Source: Brevibacillus_D fluminis_A (GTDB lineage Bacteria > Bacillota > Bacilli > Brevibacillales > Brevibacillaceae). From it: DNA of 64,000 bases. The notes beneath the pieces are model-generated. The model saw only the letters and a list, made by a program, of their open reading frames with translations. It had not been told where the DNA came from and did no database searches. This document shows positions 33,948 to 43,639 of the stretch, piece by piece; the stretch's first letter is position 1, and the number at the start of each line of letters is the position of its first letter. Position numbers and translations under genes: made by a program. The DNA lies in NCBI RefSeq assembly GCF_052072235.1, contig NZ_CM125436.1, positions 3,900,001 through 3,964,000 of the forward strand, written 5' to 3'.

Positions 33948-35131
33948 GCCTTGCGCTGGCCCATCCAGTAAAACAGGTTGCTTGCCGTCGACACGCACGC
34001 ACAGGTGATGAACAGAGGGGCTCCGCCATATTCCGCGAGCAGAATCCCCCCCAGCCACGGGCCGAGGAATGACCCCAGGCTGCTGAAGCTTTTCGCACCG
34101 AAATACGTGCCGCGCATATGCTCAGGCGCCAATCCGTCGATAAAGACGTCGCCGGCCGTATAGGTGAGAATTTCCCCGATCGTAAAGACAACCATCGAAA
34201 TGATGAAAACAGCCCAGTTGGTGGCAAAGGCATAGCCGATATCCCCCAGCGCATAGGCGACATTGCCGGCGATGATCGAGGTCAGCGCTGGCCTTTTTTC
34301 CATCCAGCGGGTAAACGGATGCTGCAGCGTCACGACGGCGAGCGCATTCACGCTCATCAGCACGGCAAACAGCGCTGCACCATTCGGCATCGACATCTCC
34401 GTAAATTTGGACAATGTGCTCGACATTTGCGAATATCCGAAAGCGCCGAGCGTCCCCCCCAGGATAAACAGGCGAAACGCCGCGTCCCCGCTGATCACGT
34501 TCCATGCCTTCCTGAATGTGACCGGTTCTTTTTTCTGCCCTTCGATCTGCTTGATGCCGAAATGGTTCAGTAGTCGCTGCAGCGAAAACGCGTACAGCAG
34601 ATAAATGATCGCGGTGACCGTGAACGGCAGCGCCGATGCCTTCATCGCCAGAAGCGTGCCGATCAACGGCCCTACTGCAACACCGACGTTGATTGCGGTA
34701 TAGCGCAGGGAAAAGACGCGGAACCGCTTCTCGGGAGCGGTCACGTCCGCCATCAAAGCCTGGGAGACCGGCTCATAGAACGAGCGGCAAAGCCCGCCCA
34801 GCAAATTGAGCAGGAAGAAAAACACGACGCCTTTCCCAAATGCGAAACCGAGAAAGACGAATGCCCACACATAGAGTGCTCCCAGCATGACACGGCGGCG
34901 TCCGATCATGTCGGAGAGCGCTCCCCCCACAAATCCGCCGATCATCCCCGCCAATGAACCAGCCCCGATGATCAGACCGATCGTCCCCAGGCTCATGTCG
35001 GTGTTTTTTGACAGGTAAATAAACAAAAACGGCATGCTCATCGAACTGGCAGCCCGCACAAAAATCGTCCCGATCACCAGGGAGTGGACAATCGGGTGAA
35101 ACTCTTTGACAAACGCCTTTAGCCTATCCAT
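33905..35131 (-). CDS. MFS transporter
   Basis: 408 residues, about 12 hydrophobic helices. The loop 2-3 motif GALSDMIGRRRVML (near residue 65) is the major facilitator signature. The class suggests drug or metabolite efflux by proton exchange; no specificity is visible. GAGGTGT precedes the ATG. Tail-to-tail overlap with the SGNH gene. Upstream it faces the FapR-controlled fabH promoter, from which it is divergent. Confidence 0.88.
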   Translation of the reverse strand: MDRLKAFVKEFHPIVHSLVIGTIFVRAASSMSMPFLFIYLSKNTDMSLGTIGLIIGAGSLAGMIGGFVGGALSDMIGRRRVMLGALYVWAFVFLGFAFGKGVVFFFLLNLLGGLCRSFYEPVSQALMADVTAPEKRFRVFSLRYTAINVGVAVGPLIGTLLAMKASALPFTVTAIIYLLYAFSLQRLLNHFGIKQIEGQKKEPVTFRKAWNVISGDAAFRLFILGGTLGAFGYSQMSSTLSKFTEMSMPNGAALFAVLMSVNALAVVTLQHPFTRWMEKRPALTSIIAGNVAYALGDIGYAFATNWAVFIISMVVFTIGEILTYTAGDVFIDGLAPEHMRGTYFGAKSFSSLGSFLGPWLGGILLAEYGGAPLFITCACVSTASNLFYWMGQRKAHSSARTTRSAMRA

Positions 35132-35257
35132 GCTACACCTCACAAGTACATGCAACGATTGAAATGTGTTTTCCGAGAAAAATTTATTTTCCCAATTGTA
35201 GTACGATTGTAGTACCCGGGCTGGAAAAATGCAATTCCTCTTTTCACCGGCCACAAA

Positions 35258-35287
35258 TTGTGTTATTTTAGTACCAAGTACTAATAC
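35258..35287 (+). promoter_or_regulatory. FapR operator inside the fabH promoter
   Basis: TTAGTACCAAGTACTAA (35268-35284) is a near-perfect palindrome matching the FapR binding site. It sits between TTGTGT (35258-35263) and TAATAC (35282-35287) with an 18-base spacer, so FapR would block RNA polymerase until malonyl-CoA releases it. Confidence 0.85.
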
Positions 35288-35316
35288 TAGATAACAAAAC
35301 GAACGGAGGTTTTTCC

Positions 35317-36294
35317 ATGCAATCACTGGCACGCATTACCGCCATCGGCTCCCACGTCCCTGCCGGCGTGATGACCAATGACGATCTGGCCGCGCTTGTG
35401 GACACCAACGACGAATGGATCGTCCAGCGCACCGGCATCCGCGAGCGCCGCATCGCCCGGCCTGAGGAATTCACCAGCCATTTGGCGATCGCGGCCGTCG
35501 CTGATTTGGCGCAGCGGTACGACAAAGATTTGACTGACGTCGACATGATTTTGGTTTGCACCACGACACCGGATTACGCTTTCCCTTCCGTCGCCAGCAT
35601 GGTGCAGGCCCATTTTGAGATGAAGCGAGCCGGGGCGCTTGATTTGAATGCGACCTGCGCGGGATTCGTTTACGGGCTGCAGGTCGCGGGCGGCCTGATT
35701 ACATCAGGCATGCATCGCAAAATTCTCGTCATCGGGGCGGAAACACTGTCCAAAACGACCAATTATGAGGATCGCTCGACCTGCATTTTGTTCGGTGACG
35801 GCGCAGGCGCTCTGCTCATGGAGCGTGACGATAATCATGGCGGGTTCCTCGCTGCGATCAACAAGGCGGACGGAGCAGGCGGCAAACACGTGTATCGGAC
35901 CGGCCTTTCCGCCACAATGGGCGATCTTGCAATGGAAGGCAACGGCAAAATCGTGCAAAACGGCCGTGAGGTGTACAAATGGGCGGTGAGCACCGTGCCC
36001 GTCGGAATGAATGAAGTCGTCGAGCAGGCAGGCGTTTCTCTCGCTGCGGTGGACTGGTTCATTCCGCATAGCGCCAATATGCGGATCGTGGAATCGATCT
36101 GCGAGCGCACCGGCTTCCCTGTGGAAAAAACGCTGACCAGCATGGAGTTTTTCGGCAACACTTCTTCGGCGAGCATCCCGCTCGCGCTCGACCTGGGCGT
36201 AAAGCAAAACAAAGTACAGCCCGGCGATCTGATACTGCTGTACGGTTTTGGCAGCGGGCTGGTGCAGGCTGGAAGTCTGATTCGCTGGCAGTAA
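35317..36294 (+). CDS. fabH: 3-oxoacyl-[acyl-carrier-protein] synthase III (FabH)
   Basis: 325 residues, thiolase fold. Active residues are Cys in LNATCAGFVYG near 112, His in FIPHSANMRI near 251 and Asn in FFGNTSSASIP near 281. It starts fatty-acid synthesis by joining acetyl- or branched acyl-CoA to malonyl-ACP. Its promoter carries a FapR operator. It stands alone here rather than beside fabF, as in Bacillus fabHB. GGAGG precedes the ATG. Confidence 0.95.
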   Translation: MQSLARITAIGSHVPAGVMTNDDLAALVDTNDEWIVQRTGIRERRIARPEEFTSHLAIAAVADLAQRYDKDLTDVDMILVCTTTPDYAFPSVASMVQAHFEMKRAGALDLNATCAGFVYGLQVAGGLITSGMHRKILVIGAETLSKTTNYEDRSTCILFGDGAGALLMERDDNHGGFLAAINKADGAGGKHVYRTGLSATMGDLAMEGNGKIVQNGREVYKWAVSTVPVGMNEVVEQAGVSLAAVDWFIPHSANMRIVESICERTGFPVEKTLTSMEFFGNTSSASIPLALDLGVKQNKVQPGDLILLYGFGSGLVQAGSLIRWQ

Positions 36295-36320
36295 ACGTTC
36301 GGCGTTGCCCAGTGCAATGG

Positions 36321-36358
36321 AAAAAGGCGCTGCCTCGCAAGCTGGCAGCGCCTTTTTT
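36321..36358. terminator. Bidirectional terminator after fabH
   Basis: AAAAGGCGCTGCC pairs with GGCAGCGCCTTTT; six T follow on the plus strand and the A-run serves the convergent gene. Confidence 0.92.
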
Positions 36359-36368
36359 CCATCTTCTA

Positions 36369-37211
36369 TTATTCTTCTATTACGATCTTCTCTGCAATCT
36401 GTCCCTGCTCGTCCCATTTGATCGCGCGATAGACGGCATCATGGTAAAAGCTGAACCAGGCGTTGTCCGCGATCCCTTCCTTGATCAACCGCTCCTTGGC
36501 AAAAATGGAATCCATCGGATAATCGTCATAGGCCATTACCCACAGCGGATTTTGGTGCGCATGCGTTGGCAAAAGATCAGCCAGGTGCAGCAAAAGCTCG
36601 CCTCCGCTCTCCATGCGGATGATCGCATGGCCGTTGCTGTGTCCTCCCGTATGGATCATCCGGATCCCGGGAATGATCTCCGTCTCCTTCCCGTATGTGA
36701 TGACCTGTCGCTCAATCGGACGCCAATTGTCCTCCCAATACGTATTGCGGGAGCGAATGTTCGGATTTCTCATCTCTTCCCATTCGATTTCCTGCACGTA
36801 AATCGCAGCATTGGCAAAGGTCGAGTACAGCTTGCCGTCGCTGATCGAGACAAGTCCGTTCGCATGGTCATAATGCATATGGGTCATCAGCACCATATCG
36901 ATGTCATCTGTCGTAAGTCCCAACGCTGCCAACGATTCGCTCACATTGGACTGCTGGACGACGCCGAAGTTGCGCATTTGCTTCTCGGTCAACCGATCTC
37001 GGCCCAGCCCCGATTCGATCAGCATGCGTTTTCCCGCTGTCTCAATCAAAATCGGGTCAGCCCGCAGCGGAATCTGGTTCAGATCGTTATGCGGGTATCG
37101 CTTGCTCCAGAGCGGTTTTGGTACGACACCGAACATCGCTCCCCCATCAAGCTGCGAAACGCCCCCGTCAAGCCAAGTCAGCCGGAACTCTCCCACTTGC
37201 AGTCGATTCAA
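36369..37211 (-). CDS. ytnP: YtnP-like quorum-quenching lactonase (MBL fold)
   Basis: 280 residues, very close in length to Bacillus YtnP. The HxHxDH site is THMHYDHANG near residue 109, with later ligands in HTGGHSNGH near 190 and LLHLADLLPTHAH near 208. Relatives open N-acyl-homoserine lactones and block Streptomyces signalling. TTG start with GGAAGGAT upstream. Followed by the bidirectional terminator. The exact substrate is inferred from family likeness. Confidence 0.75.
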   Translation of the reverse strand: MNRLQVGEFRLTWLDGGVSQLDGGAMFGVVPKPLWSKRYPHNDLNQIPLRADPILIETAGKRMLIESGLGRDRLTEKQMRNFGVVQQSNVSESLAALGLTTDDIDMVLMTHMHYDHANGLVSISDGKLYSTFANAAIYVQEIEWEEMRNPNIRSRNTYWEDNWRPIERQVITYGKETEIIPGIRMIHTGGHSNGHAIIRMESGGELLLHLADLLPTHAHQNPLWVMAYDDYPMDSIFAKERLIKEGIADNAWFSFYHDAVYRAIKWDEQGQIAEKIVIEE

Positions 37212-37270
37212 TTGCCAACATCCTTCCTATCTATGAAGTTCGAAAAAAAAACACCCCTCAGGGCGCATGT

Positions 37271-37567
37271 TCACTTTTCCGTGATCATCACATGGTGAGC
37301 ACAAGCAGCGACCTCTAGTAAAATATCGCTTGAAACCGCTTGCACTGTCAACTGTGTTTCCGTTTTCCGATGGATGAGTCTGAATTGGGCCAACTTTTCA
37401 GAGCCTTTGTACAAGCAAACCAATGTATGAACTGGATCAGCGCTGCCTCCAGCGATTAAGGTAAGTCCAGGTGACAGGGAAAACGTCCAATCTCCCAAAC
37501 AAATCTTTTGTCCCTTCGCATATAAAAACTGACGCTTCCCGAGCAAAATGCCATTTTCGCTCATCAT
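37271..37567 (-). CDS. Small conserved hypothetical protein (98 residues)
   Basis: Starts at the first of two ATG codons behind GGAAGGTGG. The product is soluble, beta-rich (GDWTFSLSPGLTLIAGG, then QFRLIHRKTETQLTVQ) and without a motif known to me. It lies upstream of the lactonase gene on the same strand with about 60 bases between them, so the two may be co-transcribed. Confidence 0.55.
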   Translation of the reverse strand: MMSENGILLGKRQFLYAKGQKICLGDWTFSLSPGLTLIAGGSADPVHTLVCLYKGSEKLAQFRLIHRKTETQLTVQAVSSDILLEVAACAHHVMITEK

Positions 37568-37767
37568 GTGCCACCTTCCGATCATCCAAAATAATTCAAC
37601 GTGTTTTTATTTTGCAATGAATTTGCAGGAAAGGGAAGGGCTTCGACAAAACTTCTAATAACATGACAGAAATTAATCTGAAGCGAAAGAGCTAGATACT
37701 TTTCTCAATTATTCATTTATATTAAGATTTACTTAGTATGAATTTATTTTTAAAACGGAGTGACAAC

Positions 37768-40700
37768 ATGGAAGAAACGGTCAACCTTCCTCAACGTTTA
37801 TGCATGACGCTCGATCATCAGCCTGACCAATCTCTGATGACGATTCACGCGCCGGCATGGACCTATTTTTCCAAGAGCCGAATCGAGGAACGACTTCAGG
37901 GATGGAGCGCCCTTGCTGTTGGCAATACGTTTCGTGTGTCTGTCGGGCAGCATTGGAAGAACGGGGAGCTCATCGTTTCTCTGCCAGCATTGCCTGAAGG
38001 ATTTCTTCCGCTGCCCCGGTTGACTTGGGAAGACTTTTCCATCGATTCGGTGCGAACCATACTCGGACAGATTGGCCAAGCGCTGCAACAGCTGCATGCC
38101 AATGATTTTTATATGGGAATGATGCCGCTGGACTTGCTCTATGTTCATCCAATTTCACTTGAAGTGAAAATCGATGTCCAGCCATTTCCCACCGGCCACC
38201 CGTTTGCGCATTTTATTTTGCCTGACTTTCCGCAGCCGTTGGTATCACGGTATGCGCGTTTTCCGGAGTTTTCGGCAGTAGCGGATTTTTACGCCTTCGG
38301 TCAGCTTGTTCACTGGTTCCTGAGCGGTACCCTCGCTCACGAGGCCGGTTTGAACGAACGCGAAGCCGCTGCATTTCCCCCGGAACTCGCACGTCTCCTC
38401 GCCACCCTGTTGAAAACGCCAGAACGATTCCATTCCCTGGCCGAAATCTGCAATCATTTGCAAATCGATTTGAAATCGCTTCCTTCAGCAGCACCTGCCA
38501 CAGGACGCCACTCTGCCCTCCTCCATCCGATCAGCTCGCCGATTATGCCCAAAGAGCAAGCCAAGCTGCGCCAGTTTTTGCGGCAACCGTCCAAACGCTT
38601 TCTCGGTCTGTTTTGTGAGGATGTGGCCCTGCGTCATGACATTTACTTTCAGCATTTGACGGAAGTGACGGATCGTCATTTTTGGTTCGTGGTCAAATGC
38701 AAGCATTTGCCGTTTTCTACCTTGCACGAGGTCATCTCGCGCTCGCTGCATATTACGGCCGACATTCTCCCGTCGGCTCGCCCGAAGCTACAGCAGCTGG
38801 CTCATCATTTCAGCCGCATCATCAATCAGCATCACGAAGGATTTCGCATCTACGCGGCCCTTGCCGATTGGGTGAACAGCTTTTTGCGTGAGATTTTACC
38901 GATCATCTCCAATCGGGCCATTTATTACGTATTGGAAGACTGCGAGCTGTTCGATGAGGAATCGCAAAAAGTATTTGTTCACTTTTGGCAAAAGTATGGC
39001 AGCAAGCTGACGGGTTTGCATATTTTATTCAGCGGTAAAACCAGACCGAGCCTCATTTCGGCCCGGATGATAACCGCACTGTCAGTCGGAGAAAAGACGC
39101 AGTCGCTCTATGAGCACCTTTTGCTCTCACAGCTTGGAAAAGCGGAGCCATCGCTGCTTGCCACACTGTCGGAAATGCTGGCCGTGGCGAAAGCGGACTT
39201 CCACCATTGCCCGCTTCTGCTCAGTGAATGGGTGCGGCAAGGCCTCTTGCAATTCGGAACAGATGGCTGGTTTTTGACGCCGAAGGCTGCGTATGGAGAT
39301 TGGCCGCAAGAAGTGCGCCCCCTCATCGCACAGCGGCTGGCGAAATTGTCTGAAATGGAAAACAAGCTGCTCCGATTCATCGCCTGCTTGCCGCAGCCCG
39401 TCCGGATTCAAGAGCTGCTTGCGGCCAACAAGATGGAGACCCATGGGCTGTCCACGGCGCTCATCCGGCTTTCCCGCTTTGGACTTTTGACCGTCTACAG
39501 CGACAATCACGTCTATCTGCATGCTGACATCGCCCGGCAGGTATGGGAGGGGCACGGAAAACTCGCACGGCAGAAGTATCGGCAGAAGGCGCTGGAGATG
39601 CTGTACAAGGCGTATCCTGCCTCACTGCCGCCGCTGATTGAGCTGGCGCGGCAATCCGGCGACGAACGGCTGCTTTATTTTTTTCTGATCAAATATTACC
39701 GCCAAATCCGCTTCCTTTTGTCACTTCAGGATCGTCTCAAGCTGCTGAACGAATTGCGTGCCTTGCAATTGTCGCTTTCACGAAACAAAATCAATTGCTG
39801 GGACCGCCAGCTGTACATGGTCTTCCTTAGCCTGAATCAGTTCGCCGAAGCCGAGCAGACCGCGCTGCGCCTGTTCCAGCGCACCCGCGATGACTACGAC
39901 CGCTTTTCGCTGATGCGGGTCCAGCTGTTTTTGAACCAGGTGGACTTGCAGCGATTGAAGCACGAGCTGAGCCAGTATGTGCAGGATGTGTCCAAGCCGC
40001 TGCTTGAACGATCCCGCGCCGCCGACTTGCTCTTGTATACGGATTCGTTTTCCCCGTTTGGCCGAGAAGATGCGCTGGCCATCGACCGGTTTTACCGCAC
40101 TGAATTTTACCCGCGGCGCAATGAGGTGTCGGTGCGCAATTTCGCCGAGTTTTCGATCATCTACACGATCATGCTATTTCAATATTTTCCGGAGCAGGAA
40201 GCATGGGCGTCGGCGCTGTTGAACAAGCTGGAATCTTTGCTGCAGACGTCGCAGCACATCGACCTGTTGATCAATCTGTTCAACTGTTATATTTTCCACA
40301 GCAATGTCCACCTCTCCCGCACCTATAATCAGCGGCAGCTGGAGACATCGCGGCGGTACGGATACACCACCAAGGAGCAGCTAAGCTGCATCAATGGCAT
40401 GGAGCTTTCCGTGTTTCACGGCGATTTGGCCGGATTCCGCTACCATATGGCACAGCTGCAGCAGACGGGCAATGTCAAGCGCTGGGACTTGCAGGAACAG
40501 CTGCTGATGCACCAGCTTTTATACGCCTGCGAGTGGGAAGACTGGAGGACGTTTGCAGACATCACAAATGAACTGGCGCGCAAGCAGCTGACGGATTTCA
40601 GTCAGCAGCAGCAAGCGCTGTATGAGAGCTACGCCGCCTACCGCAGGCGACAGCCCTTGCCTGAACCGTTCAAATGGCCGCTGCAAAACGAATTTTCGCT

Positions 40701-42039
40701 GTTTCAGGACGGGCTTTACCTGGCGGATGCAGGCGAGATTCAGGCGGCGATGCACGCCTTCAAACAAAGCATCGCCATGAACGGGTACCGGCTGCAAAGC
40801 GGTTGGGCCTACCGCGAACTCATCAGCCTCATGATTGCCCACGATTCCCCCGATACGGAACAGTGGCTCAACCGCTTTGAGGAGTTTATTTTGAACTATG
40901 GGTACCAGCTGTTTTGGCCCGATTTGTACCATGCGAATGCCGCCTGGTCGCTGAAGCGGGAAAACGCCCAGCGCGCCATGCTCTATTTGCGCAGAGCGAT
41001 CAACGGCTATCAATTGATTGAAAAGACAGGCATGCAGGATCAGCTCAGCCACGAACTGAAGCGGATCGTCAATCCGGCGCTTCCGGAAACCATGCAAAAA
41101 TGGGGCGCTGACCCGATGCTTGCACAGCTGATCACAGAGCGCGAGCAATTTCTGCATCAATCGCTCGACTTATCCGCGATCATTCAGCTGAGCCAGCAAG
41201 TCACCAAATCGTTGGAACTCTCCTCTACCATCCAGCGGCTGGTGCACGCGCTGTTCGAGTATTTTCCGATCCATCGTCTGTCCATTTGCTATCGCCTGAA
41301 CTATCGGACCGAGACGGACACGTATTCCGCTTCCGGACTGATCGATGACGATGAGCTGTTCCGCTTCCAGATCGCGAAACGCAAGCTCGCCTGTCGCCGC
41401 TATACGCTGTACCAGCGCGATCAGCAAGCGATTACCGTTGAGGCGTATACGGCCAAGATCGACGGCAATGAGCTTTCCCACATGGAGCAGTTCCTCTCTT
41501 TCATCAAGCCGCATATCGCCAATACGCTTTTGTATACCGAGATGATGATCGACGATTTGACCGGTTTTTACCAGCGGCGCTATTTTATCGATCGGCTGAC
41601 ACAAGAGTTCGAGGTAGCCAAGCTGTACGGCCTCGACTTGTCCCTGATCATGATCGATCTGGACAACTTCCGCCGCGTCAACGAGTACGGTCATCAGGAA
41701 GGAGATAAGGTGTTAAAGGAAATCGCGGCCTTGGTGCGCAGCTTGCTCCGGAAAAATGACATCCCCGGACGGTATGGCGGTGAGGAGATGCTGTTGATCC
41801 TGCCGAAGACAGATGGCAAGGTCGCCCTGAAGCTGGCCCGCGAAATCCGCCAGGTCATCGAGGAATCAATCGCATTCGGGCGTCCGTACGTGGTGACCGC
41901 CAGCATTGGGGTTTCCTCCATCGAAACATGCAACGCCACATCCGTCGATGAGCTGATCCGTCTGGCCGACGATGCCGAAATCAGTGCCAAAACAACGGGA
42001 AAAAACAAAGTGGTCGCCGCCTGGCACTCAGCCGAATAG
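37768..42039 (+). CDS. Large multi-domain diguanylate cyclase: degenerate kinase-like and NTPase-like regions, TPR-like helices, GAF, GGDEF
   Basis: 1,423 residues, no membrane segment. Residues 1-250 resemble a protein-kinase lobe (FYAFGQLVHWFLSG near 174) without readable catalytic motifs. Residues about 260-590 follow the order of STAND/AAA-type regions, but the Walker A position (RFLGLFCEDVALRHDIYF) lacks GxxxxGK; a Walker-B-like YYVLEDCELFDEES is near 390. Helical repeats fill about 600-1080, a GAF-like domain about 1120-1245. The GGDEF domain (1260-1420) has DDLTGFYQRRYF, active loop GGEEM at 1337-1341 and the inhibitory RxxD (RKND, 1328-1331). It should make c-di-GMP in response to a cytosolic signal. 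GGAG precedes the chosen ATG; the 170 bases upstream are very AT-rich. Confidence 0.75.
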   Translation: MEETVNLPQRLCMTLDHQPDQSLMTIHAPAWTYFSKSRIEERLQGWSALAVGNTFRVSVGQHWKNGELIVSLPALPEGFLPLPRLTWEDFSIDSVRTILGQIGQALQQLHANDFYMGMMPLDLLYVHPISLEVKIDVQPFPTGHPFAHFILPDFPQPLVSRYARFPEFSAVADFYAFGQLVHWFLSGTLAHEAGLNEREAAAFPPELARLLATLLKTPERFHSLAEICNHLQIDLKSLPSAAPATGRHSALLHPISSPIMPKEQAKLRQFLRQPSKRFLGLFCEDVALRHDIYFQHLTEVTDRHFWFVVKCKHLPFSTLHEVISRSLHITADILPSARPKLQQLAHHFSRIINQHHEGFRIYAALADWVNSFLREILPIISNRAIYYVLEDCELFDEESQKVFVHFWQKYGSKLTGLHILFSGKTRPSLISARMITALSVGEKTQSLYEHLLLSQLGKAEPSLLATLSEMLAVAKADFHHCPLLLSEWVRQGLLQFGTDGWFLTPKAAYGDWPQEVRPLIAQRLAKLSEMENKLLRFIACLPQPVRIQELLAANKMETHGLSTALIRLSRFGLLTVYSDNHVYLHADIARQVWEGHGKLARQKYRQKALEMLYKAYPASLPPLIELARQSGDERLLYFFLIKYYRQIRFLLSLQDRLKLLNELRALQLSLSRNKINCWDRQLYMVFLSLNQFAEAEQTALRLFQRTRDDYDRFSLMRVQLFLNQVDLQRLKHELSQYVQDVSKPLLERSRAADLLLYTDSFSPFGREDALAIDRFYRTEFYPRRNEVSVRNFAEFSIIYTIMLFQYFPEQEAWASALLNKLESLLQTSQHIDLLINLFNCYIFHSNVHLSRTYNQRQLETSRRYGYTTKEQLSCINGMELSVFHGDLAGFRYHMAQLQQTGNVKRWDLQEQLLMHQLLYACEWEDWRTFADITNELARKQLTDFSQQQQALYESYAAYRRRQPLPEPFKWPLQNEFSLFQDGLYLADAGEIQAAMHAFKQSIAMNGYRLQSGWAYRELISLMIAHDSPDTEQWLNRFEEFILNYGYQLFWPDLYHANAAWSLKRENAQRAMLYLRRAINGYQLIEKTGMQDQLSHELKRIVNPALPETMQKWGADPMLAQLITEREQFLHQSLDLSAIIQLSQQVTKSLELSSTIQRLVHALFEYFPIHRLSICYRLNYRTETDTYSASGLIDDDELFRFQIAKRKLACRRYTLYQRDQQAITVEAYTAKIDGNELSHMEQFLSFIKPHIANTLLYTEMMIDDLTGFYQRRYFIDRLTQEFEVAKLYGLDLSLIMIDLDNFRRVNEYGHQEGDKVLKEIAALVRSLLRKNDIPGRYGGEEMLLILPKTDGKVALKLAREIRQVIEESIAFGRPYVVTASIGVSSIETCNATSVDELIRLADDAEISAKTTGKNKVVAAWHSAE

Positions 42040-42050
42040 CACGGTTCAAA

Positions 42051-42084
42051 GCAAAACCCCCTGACCATTCAGGGGGTTTTGTGC
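42051..42084. terminator. Bidirectional terminator after the GGDEF gene
   Basis: AAAACCCCCTGA-CCAT-TCAGGGGGTTTT serves both convergent genes. Confidence 0.92.
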
Positions 42085-43109
42085 ATCATCAAAATATGCT
42101 CCAGGTCTTTGCATGCGGCTGCAGCCGCTGCGCGAGGGTCCGATTTCCCGCCGATTACAAGCAGCTCGCCCATTGCATCGGTCTCGACCAGAACCGCTTT
42201 CGTCGCGCCATTCACCTGTGCGAAGCTGTGCTCCGCCGGATAGAGGCGAGGCTTGACGCTTGCGCTGATCCCCTGTGCCGTCCGGCAAATCTCCCCGGTC
42301 AGCTTGGGGACGAGCTTTTGCTCGCGCCACTGTAGCATTTGCTCCGCCGTGATCCCGGTGATCCCTTCGCGTTCAATCTGTTCGAGCCTAAGCCCGGCAT
42401 CAAAGAGCGCGTTTGCCAAGATCACCAGTTTGCAAGCTGTGTCCCAGCCTTCCAGATCAAAGCGCGGGTCCGGTTCCGCGATGCCGCGACGCTTGGCGTC
42501 TGCCACCGCGTCCGCAAAAGGCACGTTGTCCTGGTACATCTTGCTTAAAATGAAGTTCGTCGTGCCGGTGAAAATGCCGACGAATCGGCTCACCTCGCAA
42601 CCGGCCAAATTGTACTCGGCCAAATCGATTGTGGGCAACGCCGCTGCAGTCGCCCCGCTGATTTTAAGCATCACCTGCTGTTCTTCGGCCAGCCGTTTCA
42701 CCCCCGGATAATCGAAGACAAGCGCCCCTTTTGAAATCGAGATCGCATGCATGCCGCATCGGAGCGCTGTCGTGATGTATTCGTACGCCGGACCCCCTGT
42801 GACGAAATCAGTCGGGCCCGCTTCGATCACCACGTCGGCCCCGGAGCCTTGTAAAAATGCTGTGCCCGTATGTGCCTCCGATGCCTCCGGCGACGCTTGC
42901 AAGCCGCCTGAGGCCGCCGTGAGGGCCGCAAGCTGCGTGGCTGGCAGACCTTCCTGGCGATACAGCCCTTTTTTCGAGCCGCAGACCCCGACAATGCGCA
43001 CGTCCGCCTGATAGCGCTGCAGATAGCGCTCCCGGCGCTGCCCGATCAGCTCCGCCACATGCCAGCCCACACGGCCGAAGCCCGTGATGACGATATTCCA
43101 CTGTTTCAC
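42069..43109 (-). CDS. hom: Homoserine dehydrogenase
   Basis: 346 residues, shorter than ACT-domain forms (about 430). The N-terminal NAD(P) fold shows ITGFGRVGWHVAEL near residue 8; the catalytic region has GTTNFILSKMYQ near 181 and DPRFDLEGWDTACKLVILA near 210. It reduces aspartate semialdehyde to homoserine for threonine and methionine. The lack of a C-terminal ACT domain means no threonine feedback site in this chain. No other pathway genes adjoin. GTG start with GGAGGAC upstream. Confidence 0.9.
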   Translation of the reverse strand: MKQWNIVITGFGRVGWHVAELIGQRRERYLQRYQADVRIVGVCGSKKGLYRQEGLPATQLAALTAASGGLQASPEASEAHTGTAFLQGSGADVVIEAGPTDFVTGGPAYEYITTALRCGMHAISISKGALVFDYPGVKRLAEEQQVMLKISGATAAALPTIDLAEYNLAGCEVSRFVGIFTGTTNFILSKMYQDNVPFADAVADAKRRGIAEPDPRFDLEGWDTACKLVILANALFDAGLRLEQIEREGITGITAEQMLQWREQKLVPKLTGEICRTAQGISASVKPRLYPAEHSFAQVNGATKAVLVETDAMGELLVIGGKSDPRAAAAAACKDLEHILMMHKTP

Positions 43110-43121
43110 CTGACAGTCCTC

Positions 43122-43589
43122 CTACAGAAGCAGCAGCTTGCCCGTATCGGCCGCCCACTTGCCGAGCAGCTTTTGATAATGGGCCTGTTCCTCGTCGGAC
43201 GGCATTTCCACGATGAAATGAAACGCCAGTACCGCCAGCTTCTCAACCGCTTTGCCCGGCTCCAGATACCGCGTCTTTTCCACCAGCGTCATTTCCGCCA
43301 CGATCTGCTGGCCCGCAGCCAAAAGCTTCTGCGGATCGCGCTTCTCCTTTTGGCAATCGTACGTCACTTCAACTTCTACTTCATACAGGCCTTTTTCCAA
43401 AGGAAAGACATGGATCGTCGCCGTCGGCTTCCCCGCCTGGACCGCTTCTTCATTTTCCGCGAACAGCAACTCCACCTCATGCGTCTCTTCTTCCGCAATC
43501 AGCGACTGCTCCGTGCGCATGATCACTTCCACAATGTCACCGTGCTCGCTGAGCTGCTGCTCCAGATGACCGATCAATTGCTCCAACAT
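43122..43589 (-). CDS. Conserved hypothetical protein (155 residues)
   Basis: A soluble, acidic protein (MLEQLIGHLEQQLSEHGDIVE at the start, EVEVEVTYDCQKEKRDPQKL in the middle). AAGGAGGGG placed seven bases before the second ATG favours that start. It lies directly upstream of hom with 12 bases between stop and start, so the two form an operon. I do not recognise the family. Confidence 0.65.
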   Translation of the reverse strand: MLEQLIGHLEQQLSEHGDIVEVIMRTEQSLIAEEETHEVELLFAENEEAVQAGKPTATIHVFPLEKGLYEVEVEVTYDCQKEKRDPQKLLAAGQQIVAEMTLVEKTRYLEPGKAVEKLAVLAFHFIVEMPSDEEQAHYQKLLGKWAADTGKLLLL

Positions 43590-43639
43590 CGTCATCCCCT
43601 CCTTCTTCCATCATGCTTCCTCGCATTCCATAAGTATAA

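Noticed and set aside
37768..39500. Active protein kinase or AAA ATPase in the N-terminal half of the GGDEF protein
   Set aside because: No GxxxxGK and no kinase catalytic loop can be read; only the general layout fits.
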